Part shown: piece by piece, positions 1 to 6,635 of the stretch | Layout of the letters: every line of letters starts with the position of its first letter | How positions within the stretch are numbered: position 1 is the stretch's first letter | Assembly: GCA_964392615.1 (NCBI GenBank) | Contig: CAYMRB010000508.1 | Coordinates: 1 to 6,635, forward strand | Source: CAYMRB01 sp964392615 | GTDB lineage: Bacteria > Planctomycetota > UBA8108 | Length of the DNA: 6,635 bases | Reading direction: 5' to 3' | Made by a program: the position numbers and the translations under genes | The notes under the pieces: model-generated | Database searches by the model: none | What the model was told of the DNA's origin: nothing | The model's input: only the letters and a program-made list of their open reading frames with translations

Positions 1-1667
1 TGGGCATCTGCGGAGTGTGTGCCGTCAACCGCTCGTGCCTGATCACCGGCATGTACTCGTCGACGATCGGCTCGCAGGACATGCGCAGCGCGATTCGGCT
101 GCCGGAGTCGATCCGCGCATACAGCCACTACCTGCGTCAAGCCGGGTACTACACGACGAACTGCAGCAAGACCGACTACAACTTCCCGATACCGAAGGGT
201 GCGTGGGACGAGTGTTCGGGCAAGGCGCACTGGAAGAAGCGGGGAGCGAAGCAGCCGTTCTTCGCGGTGTTCAACTACACGGGCACGCACGAGTCGCAGT
301 ACCGTTTGCCCCCGAAGCGCTGGAAGAGCCGCATCGCCCGCCTGCAGCCCGGCGAGATCCACGATCCGGCCGCGGCGCCGATTCCACCGTTCCATCCCGA
401 CACCCCCGTCGTGCGACGCGACTGGGCGAATTACTACGACACGCTCACCGCGCTCGACTACTGGTTCGCCGATCGGCTGCAGGAGCTCGAAGACGCGGGC
501 GTCGCGGACAACACGATCGTCTTCTTCTACAGCGACCACGGTGTCGGGTTGCCGGGATGCAAGAAGTGGGTCTGGGATCGCGGTCTGCGGGTGCCGCTGG
601 TCATCCGTTTCCCGGAGAAGCTCCGCAGCTGCGCGCCCGGGGACCCCGGCAGCGTGTGCGAGCGACTGGTCAGCTTCGTCGACTTTGCGCCGACACTTCT
701 TTCGCTGACGAAAGTGCCGATTCCGGCGCACATGCAGGGCGTCCCGTTCCTCGGCGATCGAGCCGTCCCGGAGCGACGCTACGCGTTCGCGATCCGCGAT
801 CGCATGGCCGAACGCTACGATGTGGTCCGTGTCGTGCGCGACCGCCGCTTCCAGTACCATCGCAACTTCCTGCCGCACCTTCCGTGGTCGCAGTTCGTCA
901 GCTACACCGAGCAGATGCCGACGATGCAGGTCTGGCGCCGGATGCACGAGGCGGGAAAGCTGAACGCGGCTCAGGAGCGGTACTTCCAGGAGAAGCCGAC
1001 CGAGGAGCTGTACGACGTCCGGAACGATCCGAACATGCTCACGAACCTCGCCGGCGACCCGAAGCACGCCGCGACGCTGCGCGCGATGCGGTCGCAGCTG
1101 CACGACTGGCAGCTTCGCACGCGCGACCTCGGCCTGCTGACCGAGTACGAGATGCACCGCCGCGCCGAGGGCTCGACCCAGTACGACGTCGGCCAGAGCG
1201 ACGAGACGTTCCCGGTCGCGAAGGTTCTCGCGGCAGCCGAGGCGGCCAGTACCCGCAACGCGAAGAACCTCGAGCAGCTGACGCGCTGGCTGCGGGACGA
1301 CGAGCCCGCCGTGCGCTGGTGGGCGGCGATGGGCCTGGTCGCGCTCGGCAAGGCGGCTCAGCCGGCCGAGTCGGCGCTGCAGGCCGCGTTGCAAGACGCG
1401 TCGCCGATCGTACGCGTCGCGGCCGCCGAGGCGCTGTGCGAGCTCGGCCAGGTGGACGCGATGCTTCCGGTGCTCGCCGAGAGCCTGAAGCACCCGACAC
1501 CGTACGTTCGACTGCGAGCGATCAACGCGCTGGAGCGACTCGGCGACGACAAGATCCGATCGCTGCGTCAGGCGATTGGCGGCGCTGCCATGGCGAAGAG
1601 GCCGTATCCGGCGGAGTACTTCAACCGCATGACGGGATACGTGCCGAGGCGACTGGGAAAATCGTGA
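1..1667 (+). CDS. Sulfatase with C-terminal HEAT repeats (5'-partial)
   Basis: Predicted sulfate-ester or sulfamate hydrolase of the alkaline-phosphatase-like fold (S1 type), probably exported and acting on a sulfated glycan; the overall pattern resembles planctomycete heparan N-sulfatase-like proteins. The frame is open from the left edge (first full codon at 3), giving 554 visible residues. The GTG at 15 is internal, because the frame continues upstream and the active-site Cys is only one codon later. By comparison with the next gene, about 70 residues are missing, including any signal peptide and the first metal-binding Asp pair. Visible key residues, counted from position 3: C6-A-V-N-R10 at the formylglycine site, followed by a typical L-I-T-G-M-Y; K56 in SKTD; H96 in GTHES; D178-H179 in YSDHG (metal ligands); K187/K188; then RVPLVIRFP. 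A typical sulfatase tail ELYDVRNDPNMLTNLAG precedes about three HEAT-like repeats at residues 423-530. Oddity: C-x-V-x-R replaces C-x-P/A-x-R. The fold is secure; the substrate is not. Confidence 0.93.
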   Translation, partial: GICGVCAVNRSCLITGMYSSTIGSQDMRSAIRLPESIRAYSHYLRQAGYYTTNCSKTDYNFPIPKGAWDECSGKAHWKKRGAKQPFFAVFNYTGTHESQYRLPPKRWKSRIARLQPGEIHDPAAAPIPPFHPDTPVVRRDWANYYDTLTALDYWFADRLQELEDAGVADNTIVFFYSDHGVGLPGCKKWVWDRGLRVPLVIRFPEKLRSCAPGDPGSVCERLVSFVDFAPTLLSLTKVPIPAHMQGVPFLGDRAVPERRYAFAIRDRMAERYDVVRVVRDRRFQYHRNFLPHLPWSQFVSYTEQMPTMQVWRRMHEAGKLNAAQERYFQEKPTEELYDVRNDPNMLTNLAGDPKHAATLRAMRSQLHDWQLRTRDLGLLTEYEMHRRAEGSTQYDVGQSDETFPVAKVLAAAEAASTRNAKNLEQLTRWLRDDEPAVRWWAAMGLVALGKAAQPAESALQAALQDASPIVRVAAAEALCELGQVDAMLPVLAESLKHPTPYVRLRAINALERLGDDKIRSLRQAIGGAAMAKRPYPAEYFNRMTGYVPRRLGKS

Positions 1668-1684
1668 GCCGTTGACTGCCAGAC

Positions 1685-1691
1685 AGAGAGG
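1685..1691 (+). promoter_or_regulatory. Ribosome binding site of the second sulfatase
   Basis: The purine run AGAGAGG lies 9 nt upstream of the ATG at 1701. It is a good Shine-Dalgarno match at normal spacing. It supports 1701 as the start over the in-frame ATG at 1716. It lies in the 33-nt gap after the first sulfatase, which otherwise holds nothing recognisable. Confidence 0.6.
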
Positions 1692-1700
1692 CCTCGACCG

Positions 1701-3254
1701 ATGACCTGCGCGCCGATGGTTCGAGCAATCGCTTGCGTCGTTCTGCTCTGCACGGCGGCCAGCGCCGCCCCACAGAAGCGTCCGAACATCATCTTCCTGC
1801 TCACGGACGATCAGCGAGACGGCACGCTCGGCAGCCTCGGTCACCCGTGGGTACGGACGCCGCATCTCGACGGCCTGGTTCGCAGCGGCGTGCGGTTCTC
1901 GAACGCGTACATCGCCGAGCCGACGTGCTCGCCGAGTCGCGTCGCGCTGTTCACTGGCATGCACGAGCGCGTCAACGGCGTCGGCTTCACCTCGTCCTAT
2001 CGACTGACCGACGGGCAGTGGGAGCGAACGTATCCGGCGCTGCTTCGCAAGAGCGGGTACTTCACGGGATTCATCGGCAAGTTCGGCGTCGAGTACTACG
2101 CGTTCAAGGGGCGCGCGAACGAAAAGTTCGACTTCTGGCGCGCCCACGACGGCTGGGCGAAGTTCTTCCCGAAGACGGCGCGCAACTGCAAGGCGTACCT
2201 CGACTCCGCCGAGGAGATCATCACGCCCGTCATGGGTGAGAGCATCGCGAGGTTCCTCGACGCCGCGCCGGCCGATCGTCCGTTCTGCCTGTCGGTGAGC
2301 TTCTCGGTCCCCCACGGCAGCCAGACGTCGTCGATGTACCCCGATCTCCCGTCGGCCCGCGCGATGACGACGCCGGCCAACGAGAACCCGAAGCTGAAAG
2401 GGCACCCGATCTACGACGAGCTGTACCGGGACCGGAAGATCGAGATTCCCGCGCAGACGGCGACCGATCCGTATCGCTTCATCCCGAAGAGAGTCATGGA
2501 TCAGGACAAGGGGAGGCGGAACAGGACGTACCGCTACGCGTACGGCCGCGTGTCGTGCCGCGAGCTTCACATTCGTTACCACCAGCTCATCACCGGCGTG
2601 GACAAGGTCGTCGGTGACCTGCTCGCCGCGCTCGAGAAGAAGGAGCTGAGCGGCAACACGGTCATCCTCTACGGCAGCGACCACGGACTGCTGATGGGCG
2701 AGTACGGCATGGGCGGCAAGGCGCTCCTTTACGACCTCGCCGCGAAGTTCCCGTGTTTCATCTACGACCCCGGTCTGCCGAACGCTCGGCGCGGCAGGAC
2801 GGATGAACGCTTCGTCTCGAGCCTGGACCTCACGAGCACGATCCTCGACTACGCCGGCGTCGCGCAGCCGCCGGAGATGGAGGGGCGCAGCCTGCTGCCG
2901 CTCGTGCGAGGTACGGCCAGCGAGTGGCGTGACGAAATCTTCCTCGAGAACCTCTACACCGGGCGTGACACGCCGTTCGGCGAGGGCTTGCGTCGCGGCA
3001 AGTGGAAGTACATCCGCATGTACGATGGCGTCGCGAAGTACGACGAGGGAGATCTCGAGTTCGGCGATAGCCGGCCCGACTTCGAGCAGCTCTTCGACCT
3101 GTCGAAGGATCCGGGCGAGCAGCGGAACCTGATCTCGACGCACGAGGGCAGCGATCTGCTCCGCGACCTGCGCGCGAGGTGTCGAGCGCATGCCGAACGC
3201 TTGAACGAGCGGCGACGAGAGTACGCGAAAACGCACCGCGTCCAGCGGCGGTAG
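1701..3254 (+). CDS. Exported S1-type sulfatase
   Basis: Complete 517-residue sulfatase, a usual length for the family, predicted to hydrolyse sulfate esters on a carbohydrate outside the cytoplasm. Residues 1-22 form a signal peptide: a short N-region with R8, a hydrophobic core IACVVLLCTAASA and an A-S-A cleavage site before A23. The catalytic set is intact: D36-D37 in LLTDDQ (metal), C76-S-P-S-R80 (the canonical signal for conversion of Cys to formylglycine), K127 in FIGKFG, H205 in VPHG, D327-H328 in YGSDHG (metal) and K340 in GMGGKALLYD. The C-terminus has the family tail GKWKYIRMYD and LFDLSKDPGEQRNL. GKFG in place of the common GKWH is reminiscent of N-acetylglucosamine-6-sulfatase-like members, but I cannot assign a substrate. 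The start at 1701 fits both the ribosome binding site and the signal peptide. It follows the first sulfatase by 33 nt and precedes the Nudix gene by 8 nt, so co-transcription is likely. Activity would need a formylglycine-generating enzyme or anaerobic maturase encoded elsewhere. Confidence 0.95.
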   Translation: MTCAPMVRAIACVVLLCTAASAAPQKRPNIIFLLTDDQRDGTLGSLGHPWVRTPHLDGLVRSGVRFSNAYIAEPTCSPSRVALFTGMHERVNGVGFTSSYRLTDGQWERTYPALLRKSGYFTGFIGKFGVEYYAFKGRANEKFDFWRAHDGWAKFFPKTARNCKAYLDSAEEIITPVMGESIARFLDAAPADRPFCLSVSFSVPHGSQTSSMYPDLPSARAMTTPANENPKLKGHPIYDELYRDRKIEIPAQTATDPYRFIPKRVMDQDKGRRNRTYRYAYGRVSCRELHIRYHQLITGVDKVVGDLLAALEKKELSGNTVILYGSDHGLLMGEYGMGGKALLYDLAAKFPCFIYDPGLPNARRGRTDERFVSSLDLTSTILDYAGVAQPPEMEGRSLLPLVRGTASEWRDEIFLENLYTGRDTPFGEGLRRGKWKYIRMYDGVAKYDEGDLEFGDSRPDFEQLFDLSKDPGEQRNLISTHEGSDLLRDLRARCRAHAERLNERRREYAKTHRVQRR

Positions 3255-3262
3255 GCTCGGCC

Positions 3263-3661
3263 ATGAGACATCGCGCCGCCGTCGTCATCATCCACGAAGG
3301 CCGGGTCCTGCTCATGCACCGGCGCAAGGCCGACCGGGACTACTGGGTCGTGCCCGGCGGCGGCGTGGAGGAGGGCGAGACCGTCGAGCAAGCCGCCCGG
3401 CGGGAGGTTGAGGAGGAGACGGGGCTCGAGGTCACCTTGGACCGCGAGCTCTGGACGCGCGACCGCGACGGGCAAGCGGAGCACTACTTCCTGGCGGCCG
3501 GCTTCCACGGAGAGTTACGGCTCGGCGGGCCGGAGATCGAGCGGCAATCCGCGCAGAACGTCTACCGCCTCGAGTGGGTTCCCCTGCGCGAGCTCGAGAG
3601 GATAGCGCTCGTTCCCGACTCGATCGGCGCGAGGATTGTCACGGTCGTCGGGAGCGAGTAG
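3263..3661 (+). CDS. Nudix (MutT-type) hydrolase
   Basis: Complete 132-residue single-domain Nudix hydrolase. It would cleave a nucleoside diphosphate linked to another group (nucleotide, sugar nucleotide, dinucleotide or similar) in the cytoplasm with Mg2+. The Nudix box is perfect: G33, five residues, E39, seven residues, then R47-E-V-E-E-E-T-G-L55, with E51 and E52 as the metal-binding pair. The domain starts almost at once (AAVVIIHEGRVLLMHRR) and YWVVPGGG leads into the box. The later segment LEWVPLREL is typical of the fold's C-terminal part. No signal peptide or membrane segment is visible. The ATG at 3263 is preferred: a frame-compatible GTG at 3179 would add 28 residues overlapping the sulfatase and lacking Nudix features. 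The start lies 8 nt after the sulfatase stop with only a weak purine signal (around 3246-3255), so translational coupling is plausible. The substrate cannot be read from the sequence. Confidence 0.93.
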   Translation: MRHRAAVVIIHEGRVLLMHRRKADRDYWVVPGGGVEEGETVEQAARREVEEETGLEVTLDRELWTRDRDGQAEHYFLAAGFHGELRLGGPEIERQSAQNVYRLEWVPLRELERIALVPDSIGARIVTVVGSE

Positions 3662-3666
3662 CCCCC

Positions 3667-6635
3667 CTACTCCTCGGCCAACTCGGCGCGGTACTTCGCG
3701 GCCCGGTCGCTCTCCCCCAACGACTCGAGGCATTCGATCAGGCGCTTCAGCGTGGTCTGTGCATGCCCTGAAGTCTTGCCGCGCTTGTCGGCGAGGATCG
3801 GCCACGCGCGTTCGATGAGCGGCAGCGCTTCCGTCGCCTTTCCCTGCGCCATCAGACACGCGCCGAGGTTCGACTCGTAGAGCGGTCGCACCCAGCTCGA
3901 CTGCGGGAAAAGCGTCGCGAGCCGAATCGTCTCGCGTGCGATGCGCTCCGCCGACTCCAGCTCGCCGCGCTGTCGTTCGATCATCGACAGCAGGTAGAGC
4001 GGGAACATCAGCGCCCCGATGTCGTCCGTGCCGTGCGCCTTGCGCAGGACGTCGGCGAAGTGCGTCACGAGTCGGGCCGCGCCGTCGAAGTCCTTGTCGC
4101 GATACAGGACGACGCCGAGCTCGTACTCCGTCAGTCCCGCGTCGGGATGATCTCTCCCGACGATTGCGTTCCACACGTCGAGCGCCTCGCGGAAGCGCTT
4201 CTTCGCCGTCTCGCTGTCGCCGCTTCGGGACGCCCACAAGCCGAGGCCATGCAGCATCTCGGCGACGTGACGATTCGTCTCGCCGACGGTCTCGCGGTAG
4301 ATTTCGAGCGCCTTCGTGGTGCACTCGATCGCCTTGTCGGACTCGTGCCTCCACTGATAGCACTTCGCGAGGTGGTTGAGGGACCTGGCGACGCTCGGAT
4401 GGCGTTCCCCGAACAGGGCGAGACGGATTTGGTACGACTTGCGATACTCTGCCTCCGCCGCGTCGATCTTGCCGCGAAAGTACTCGGCCGATCCGCGCAG
4501 ACCGCGTCCCGTCGCGACTCCGGCGCACTGCTCACCGTAGGCCTCGCGATGGATCGCGATGATCTCGTCCGCACACTCGATCGCGCGGTCGACCTCCCGC
4601 AAGCTCAACCGCGCGTCCGCGATGTCGACCAGCGCCGGCGTCAGATCGGGATGCCGCTCTCCGAGCACCTCGCGCTCGATCGCCAAGACCTCCTCCAGGA
4701 GCTCGAGCGCCTTCGAGTGGCGCGACCGAGCCCGTTCGAGTGTCGCGAGATTGCGCAGCGTGGCGGTCAGGTCCGGATGCTGCTCGCCCCACAGCCGGCG
4801 CCCGGTCGCGAGAGCCTCGCGCTGGAGCTCCTCGGCGCGATCGAAGTCGCCTCGAAACTGCGCGAGCGACGCGAGATCGTTGAGCACCCCGACGACGGGC
4901 GCGCTCACGTCACCTGAACGGTGCCTGTAGACCGCGAGCGACGCGGTCATCAGATCGTGCGCTTCGTCATAGTCGCCCTCGCGCTCGCAGAGGTTCCCCG
5001 ACAGGAGAGTGACGTCGGCGACGAGCTCGTGATCCGGACCGTGCAGTCGCCGCCGCAGCGCCAAAGCCTCACCGAGGCGAGCGCGTGCGTCGTCGAAACG
5101 ACCCGAGCGCATATCGAGAGTGGCCAGATCGACGAGCACGCGCGCGAACGACTCTGCCTCGACGTCCCCCTGCTCCACGGCCGTCTCGTACGCAGCCACC
5201 AGGTGCGGCTCGGCGGCGGGAAAGAGCCCGAGATTGCCATACGCCGCCCCGACGGTCTGGTGCAGTCGCGCCCGGAGGTGCGGCTCGGCGGCGAAGTCCG
5301 CATCGATGCGCGGCGCCACGCGATCGAGCAGGTCGGCAACGCGGACATTCCTGCCGTCGCGGCGCGGGTCGACCTCGTCGACGATGTCGCTCCAAAACGA
5401 GGACACCGTCTCCGCCGTCTCGAGCCGCTGCACGGCGAGCGACTCGGCCCGACGCGCGCGGCGCGCCTCGACGAGCGCGATCGACAGCCCCGCGACGAGC
5501 GCTGCGGCGATCAGGCCGGTCGCCGCCACGACGGTCTTGTTGCGTCGCGCGAGCTTGCCGAGCTGGTACAGCGTCGTCTGCGGTCGCGCCTCGACCGGCT
5601 CGTCGGCGAGATACCGGCGCAGATCATCGGCCAGCTCGCCCGCACCGCGGTATCTGCGATTCCTGTCCCGCTCGAGCGCCTTGCCGATGATCGCCTCGAC
5701 GTCGCCGCGCAGCTCGCGTCGCCACGATCCGATCGGCGACACATCCACGGTCGCGACCGTGTGCAGGGCCTCGGGCAACGACTTCCCGCTGAGGTCGTGC
5801 GGCGGCCGACCGACGAGCAGCTCGTGTCCGAGCGCGCCGAGCGCCCACACGTCGGAACGCGTGTCCACGGCGTCCGGGTCACCGGACACCTGTTCGGGGC
5901 TCATGTACGGCACCGTTCCGAGCAACTGACCCGCCGTCGTGTGCAGCGTCGTGACGTCGACATCCCCATCGATGACGCGCGCGATGCCGAAGTCGAGGAC
6001 CTTCGGCTGTCCGACGCCACCACCGGTATCGTCGCGATCGTCGACGACGAGGACATTGGCAGGCTTGAGATCGCGATGGATCACGCCCTTCTGATGCGCG
6101 TGGTCGACCGCGGCACAGACCTTCGCTAGCAGCTCGAGCCGAGCGCGCGTGTCGAGACGCGCGGCGCTGTCGACGAGCGATTCGCCGTCGATGAGCTCCA
6201 TCGCGAAGTACGGCTGCTCGCCGTCGCCCGTCATCGCGACGCCGGCCTCGTACACCTGCGCGATGCCGGCGTGGCTCAGACGACCGAGCACTTCGGCCTC
6301 GCTCTGAAACCGGCGACGGACCTCATCGGAGGCGACGCCGGGTCGGACGATCTTCAACGCCACGGTGCGGCGCGGTTGGTCCTGCACTGCCTCGTAGACG
6401 ATCCCCATGCCGCCTGACCCGATCGCGCGGACGATTCGATACCCCGCAATGGTCTCGTGGGCGACGCCCTCCACCGCGGCGGGGGCAGCTGGGGAGGGCG
6501 CGGCGGCAAGCGCGCTGTCGACGAGTGGAGCGATCGCGTCGAGCGCGACGGCGTCGGGCGATCCGGGCACGTCACCCGGGTCGTCGAGTTCCGCGAGCAG
6601 CGACTCGACCTCGGCGCGCAGCGCGGCATCGCCGG
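3667..6635 (-). CDS. Membrane Ser/Thr protein kinase with TPR repeats (5'-partial)
   Basis: PknB-type Hanks kinase fused to a long TPR tail; it phosphorylates Ser/Thr and probably senses or scaffolds through the TPRs. The frame stays open to the right edge (988 visible residues from the codon at 6633). The GTG at 6568-6570 is unlikely to be the start, because upstream codons read DAALRAEVESLLAELDDPGD, the usual N-terminal leader of planctomycete-type kinases. Numbered from 6633: glycine loop GSGGMG 72-77, K94 (VALK), E112 of helix C, HRDLKPAN with D188, K190 and N193, DFG at D214, GTVPYMSPEQ at the end of the activation loop, and DVWALG. All catalytic residues are present, and the HRD Arg marks an RD kinase. 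One membrane helix lies at about 367-388 (TVVAATGLIAAALVAGLSIALV without its ends). About 13 TPR-like units with a period near 42 residues fill roughly 450-985, several ending in G-E-x-H-P-D/S as in kinesin-light-chain-type repeats. It converges on the Nudix gene with a 5-bp gap. Target and signal are unknown. Confidence 0.95.
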   Translation of the reverse strand, partial: GDAALRAEVESLLAELDDPGDVPGSPDAVALDAIAPLVDSALAAAPSPAAPAAVEGVAHETIAGYRIVRAIGSGGMGIVYEAVQDQPRRTVALKIVRPGVASDEVRRRFQSEAEVLGRLSHAGIAQVYEAGVAMTGDGEQPYFAMELIDGESLVDSAARLDTRARLELLAKVCAAVDHAHQKGVIHRDLKPANVLVVDDRDDTGGGVGQPKVLDFGIARVIDGDVDVTTLHTTAGQLLGTVPYMSPEQVSGDPDAVDTRSDVWALGALGHELLVGRPPHDLSGKSLPEALHTVATVDVSPIGSWRRELRGDVEAIIGKALERDRNRRYRGAGELADDLRRYLADEPVEARPQTTLYQLGKLARRNKTVVAATGLIAAALVAGLSIALVEARRARRAESLAVQRLETAETVSSFWSDIVDEVDPRRDGRNVRVADLLDRVAPRIDADFAAEPHLRARLHQTVGAAYGNLGLFPAAEPHLVAAYETAVEQGDVEAESFARVLVDLATLDMRSGRFDDARARLGEALALRRRLHGPDHELVADVTLLSGNLCEREGDYDEAHDLMTASLAVYRHRSGDVSAPVVGVLNDLASLAQFRGDFDRAEELQREALATGRRLWGEQHPDLTATLRNLATLERARSRHSKALELLEEVLAIEREVLGERHPDLTPALVDIADARLSLREVDRAIECADEIIAIHREAYGEQCAGVATGRGLRGSAEYFRGKIDAAEAEYRKSYQIRLALFGERHPSVARSLNHLAKCYQWRHESDKAIECTTKALEIYRETVGETNRHVAEMLHGLGLWASRSGDSETAKKRFREALDVWNAIVGRDHPDAGLTEYELGVVLYRDKDFDGAARLVTHFADVLRKAHGTDDIGALMFPLYLLSMIERQRGELESAERIARETIRLATLFPQSSWVRPLYESNLGACLMAQGKATEALPLIERAWPILADKRGKTSGHAQTTLKRLIECLESLGESDRAAKYRAELAEE

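Noticed and set aside
17..1675. Long open frame of about 550 codons on the + strand, overlapping the first sulfatase in another frame
   Set aside because: Its translation is Arg/Ala/Pro-rich with no family motifs. It is a shadow produced by high-GC codon use in the real gene.
1688..1695. 8-bp palindrome GAGGCCTC overlapping the ribosome binding site
   Set aside because: Too short to be meaningful in high-GC DNA, with no flanking symmetry; an operator cannot be supported.
1672..1700. TTGACT resembling a -35 box just after the first sulfatase
   Set aside because: At the right spacing the sequence is GC-rich with no -10-like element, and the next start codon is too close. The gap is better read as intra-operon.
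1734..1770. Cys in the signal peptide of the second sulfatase as a lipoprotein site
   Set aside because: The residues before the Cys (V-L-L) do not fit a lipobox, and an A-S-A signal peptidase I site follows at the right distance.
3658..3670. GTAG / CTAC inverted repeat around CCCCC at the convergent junction
   Set aside because: The stem is only 4 bp, formed by the two stop codons themselves, with no T-run on either side. It is not a credible terminator.
3515..4528. 337-codon open frame on the - strand overlapping the TPR region and the Nudix gene
   Set aside because: Arg-rich shadow in a second frame of the kinase; it has no motifs, and it would run on through the convergent Nudix gene.
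4921..6129. 402-codon open frame on the + strand opposite the kinase
   Set aside because: It is the complement of codons for conserved kinase and TPR residues. The protein is low-complexity Arg/Val/Asp-rich, with no recognisable domain and no sign of its own conservation.
1..6635. Mobile element, CRISPR array, phage defence or biosynthetic cluster
   Set aside because: No transposase, integrase, direct-repeat array, tRNA or defence domain is visible. All four genes have ordinary, uniform high-GC codon use, and the window is explained by two sulfatases, a Nudix hydrolase and a kinase.

Overview
The window is dense, high-GC bacterial coding DNA with four genes and almost no non-coding sequence. 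It appears to come from a planctomycete or a close relative. The reasons are two adjacent sulfatases, one of them carrying C-terminal HEAT repeats in a layout familiar from Planctomycetota, opposite a very large Ser/Thr kinase with a tetratricopeptide tail of the kind common in that phylum (also seen in Acidobacteriota and Myxococcota). This assignment is an inference from gene content. No rRNA, tRNA or other marker gene is present.

Layout, left to right. (1) Positions 1-1667, + strand: a sulfatase of the alkaline-phosphatase-like fold, cut by the left edge just upstream of its formylglycine site, with about three HEAT repeats at its C-terminus. (2) Positions 1701-3254, + strand: a complete exported sulfatase with a canonical C-S-P-S-R site. 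(3) Positions 3263-3661, + strand: a small complete Nudix hydrolase with a perfect Nudix box. (4) Positions 3667-6635, - strand: a membrane-anchored PknB-type Ser/Thr kinase with about 13 tetratricopeptide (TPR) repeats. Its N-terminus lies beyond the right edge.

Genes 1-3 run in one direction with gaps of 33 and 8 nt and are probably one transcript. The kinase converges on them, and only 5 bp separate its stop codon from that of the Nudix gene. The two sulfatases probably act outside the cytoplasm on sulfated carbohydrates, perhaps on different linkages of one polymer. The Nudix protein is probably cytoplasmic, and its link to the sulfatases may be no more than position. The kinase is a separate transcription unit and nothing in the sequence ties it to the sulfatases.

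I found no mobile element, CRISPR array, RNA gene, convincing promoter or terminator, and no sign of a wholly new system. The points most worth a second look are the non-canonical formylglycine motif (C-A-V-N-R) of the first sulfatase, its HEAT extension, and the fact that the kinase reading frame continues past its apparent GTG start to the window edge.
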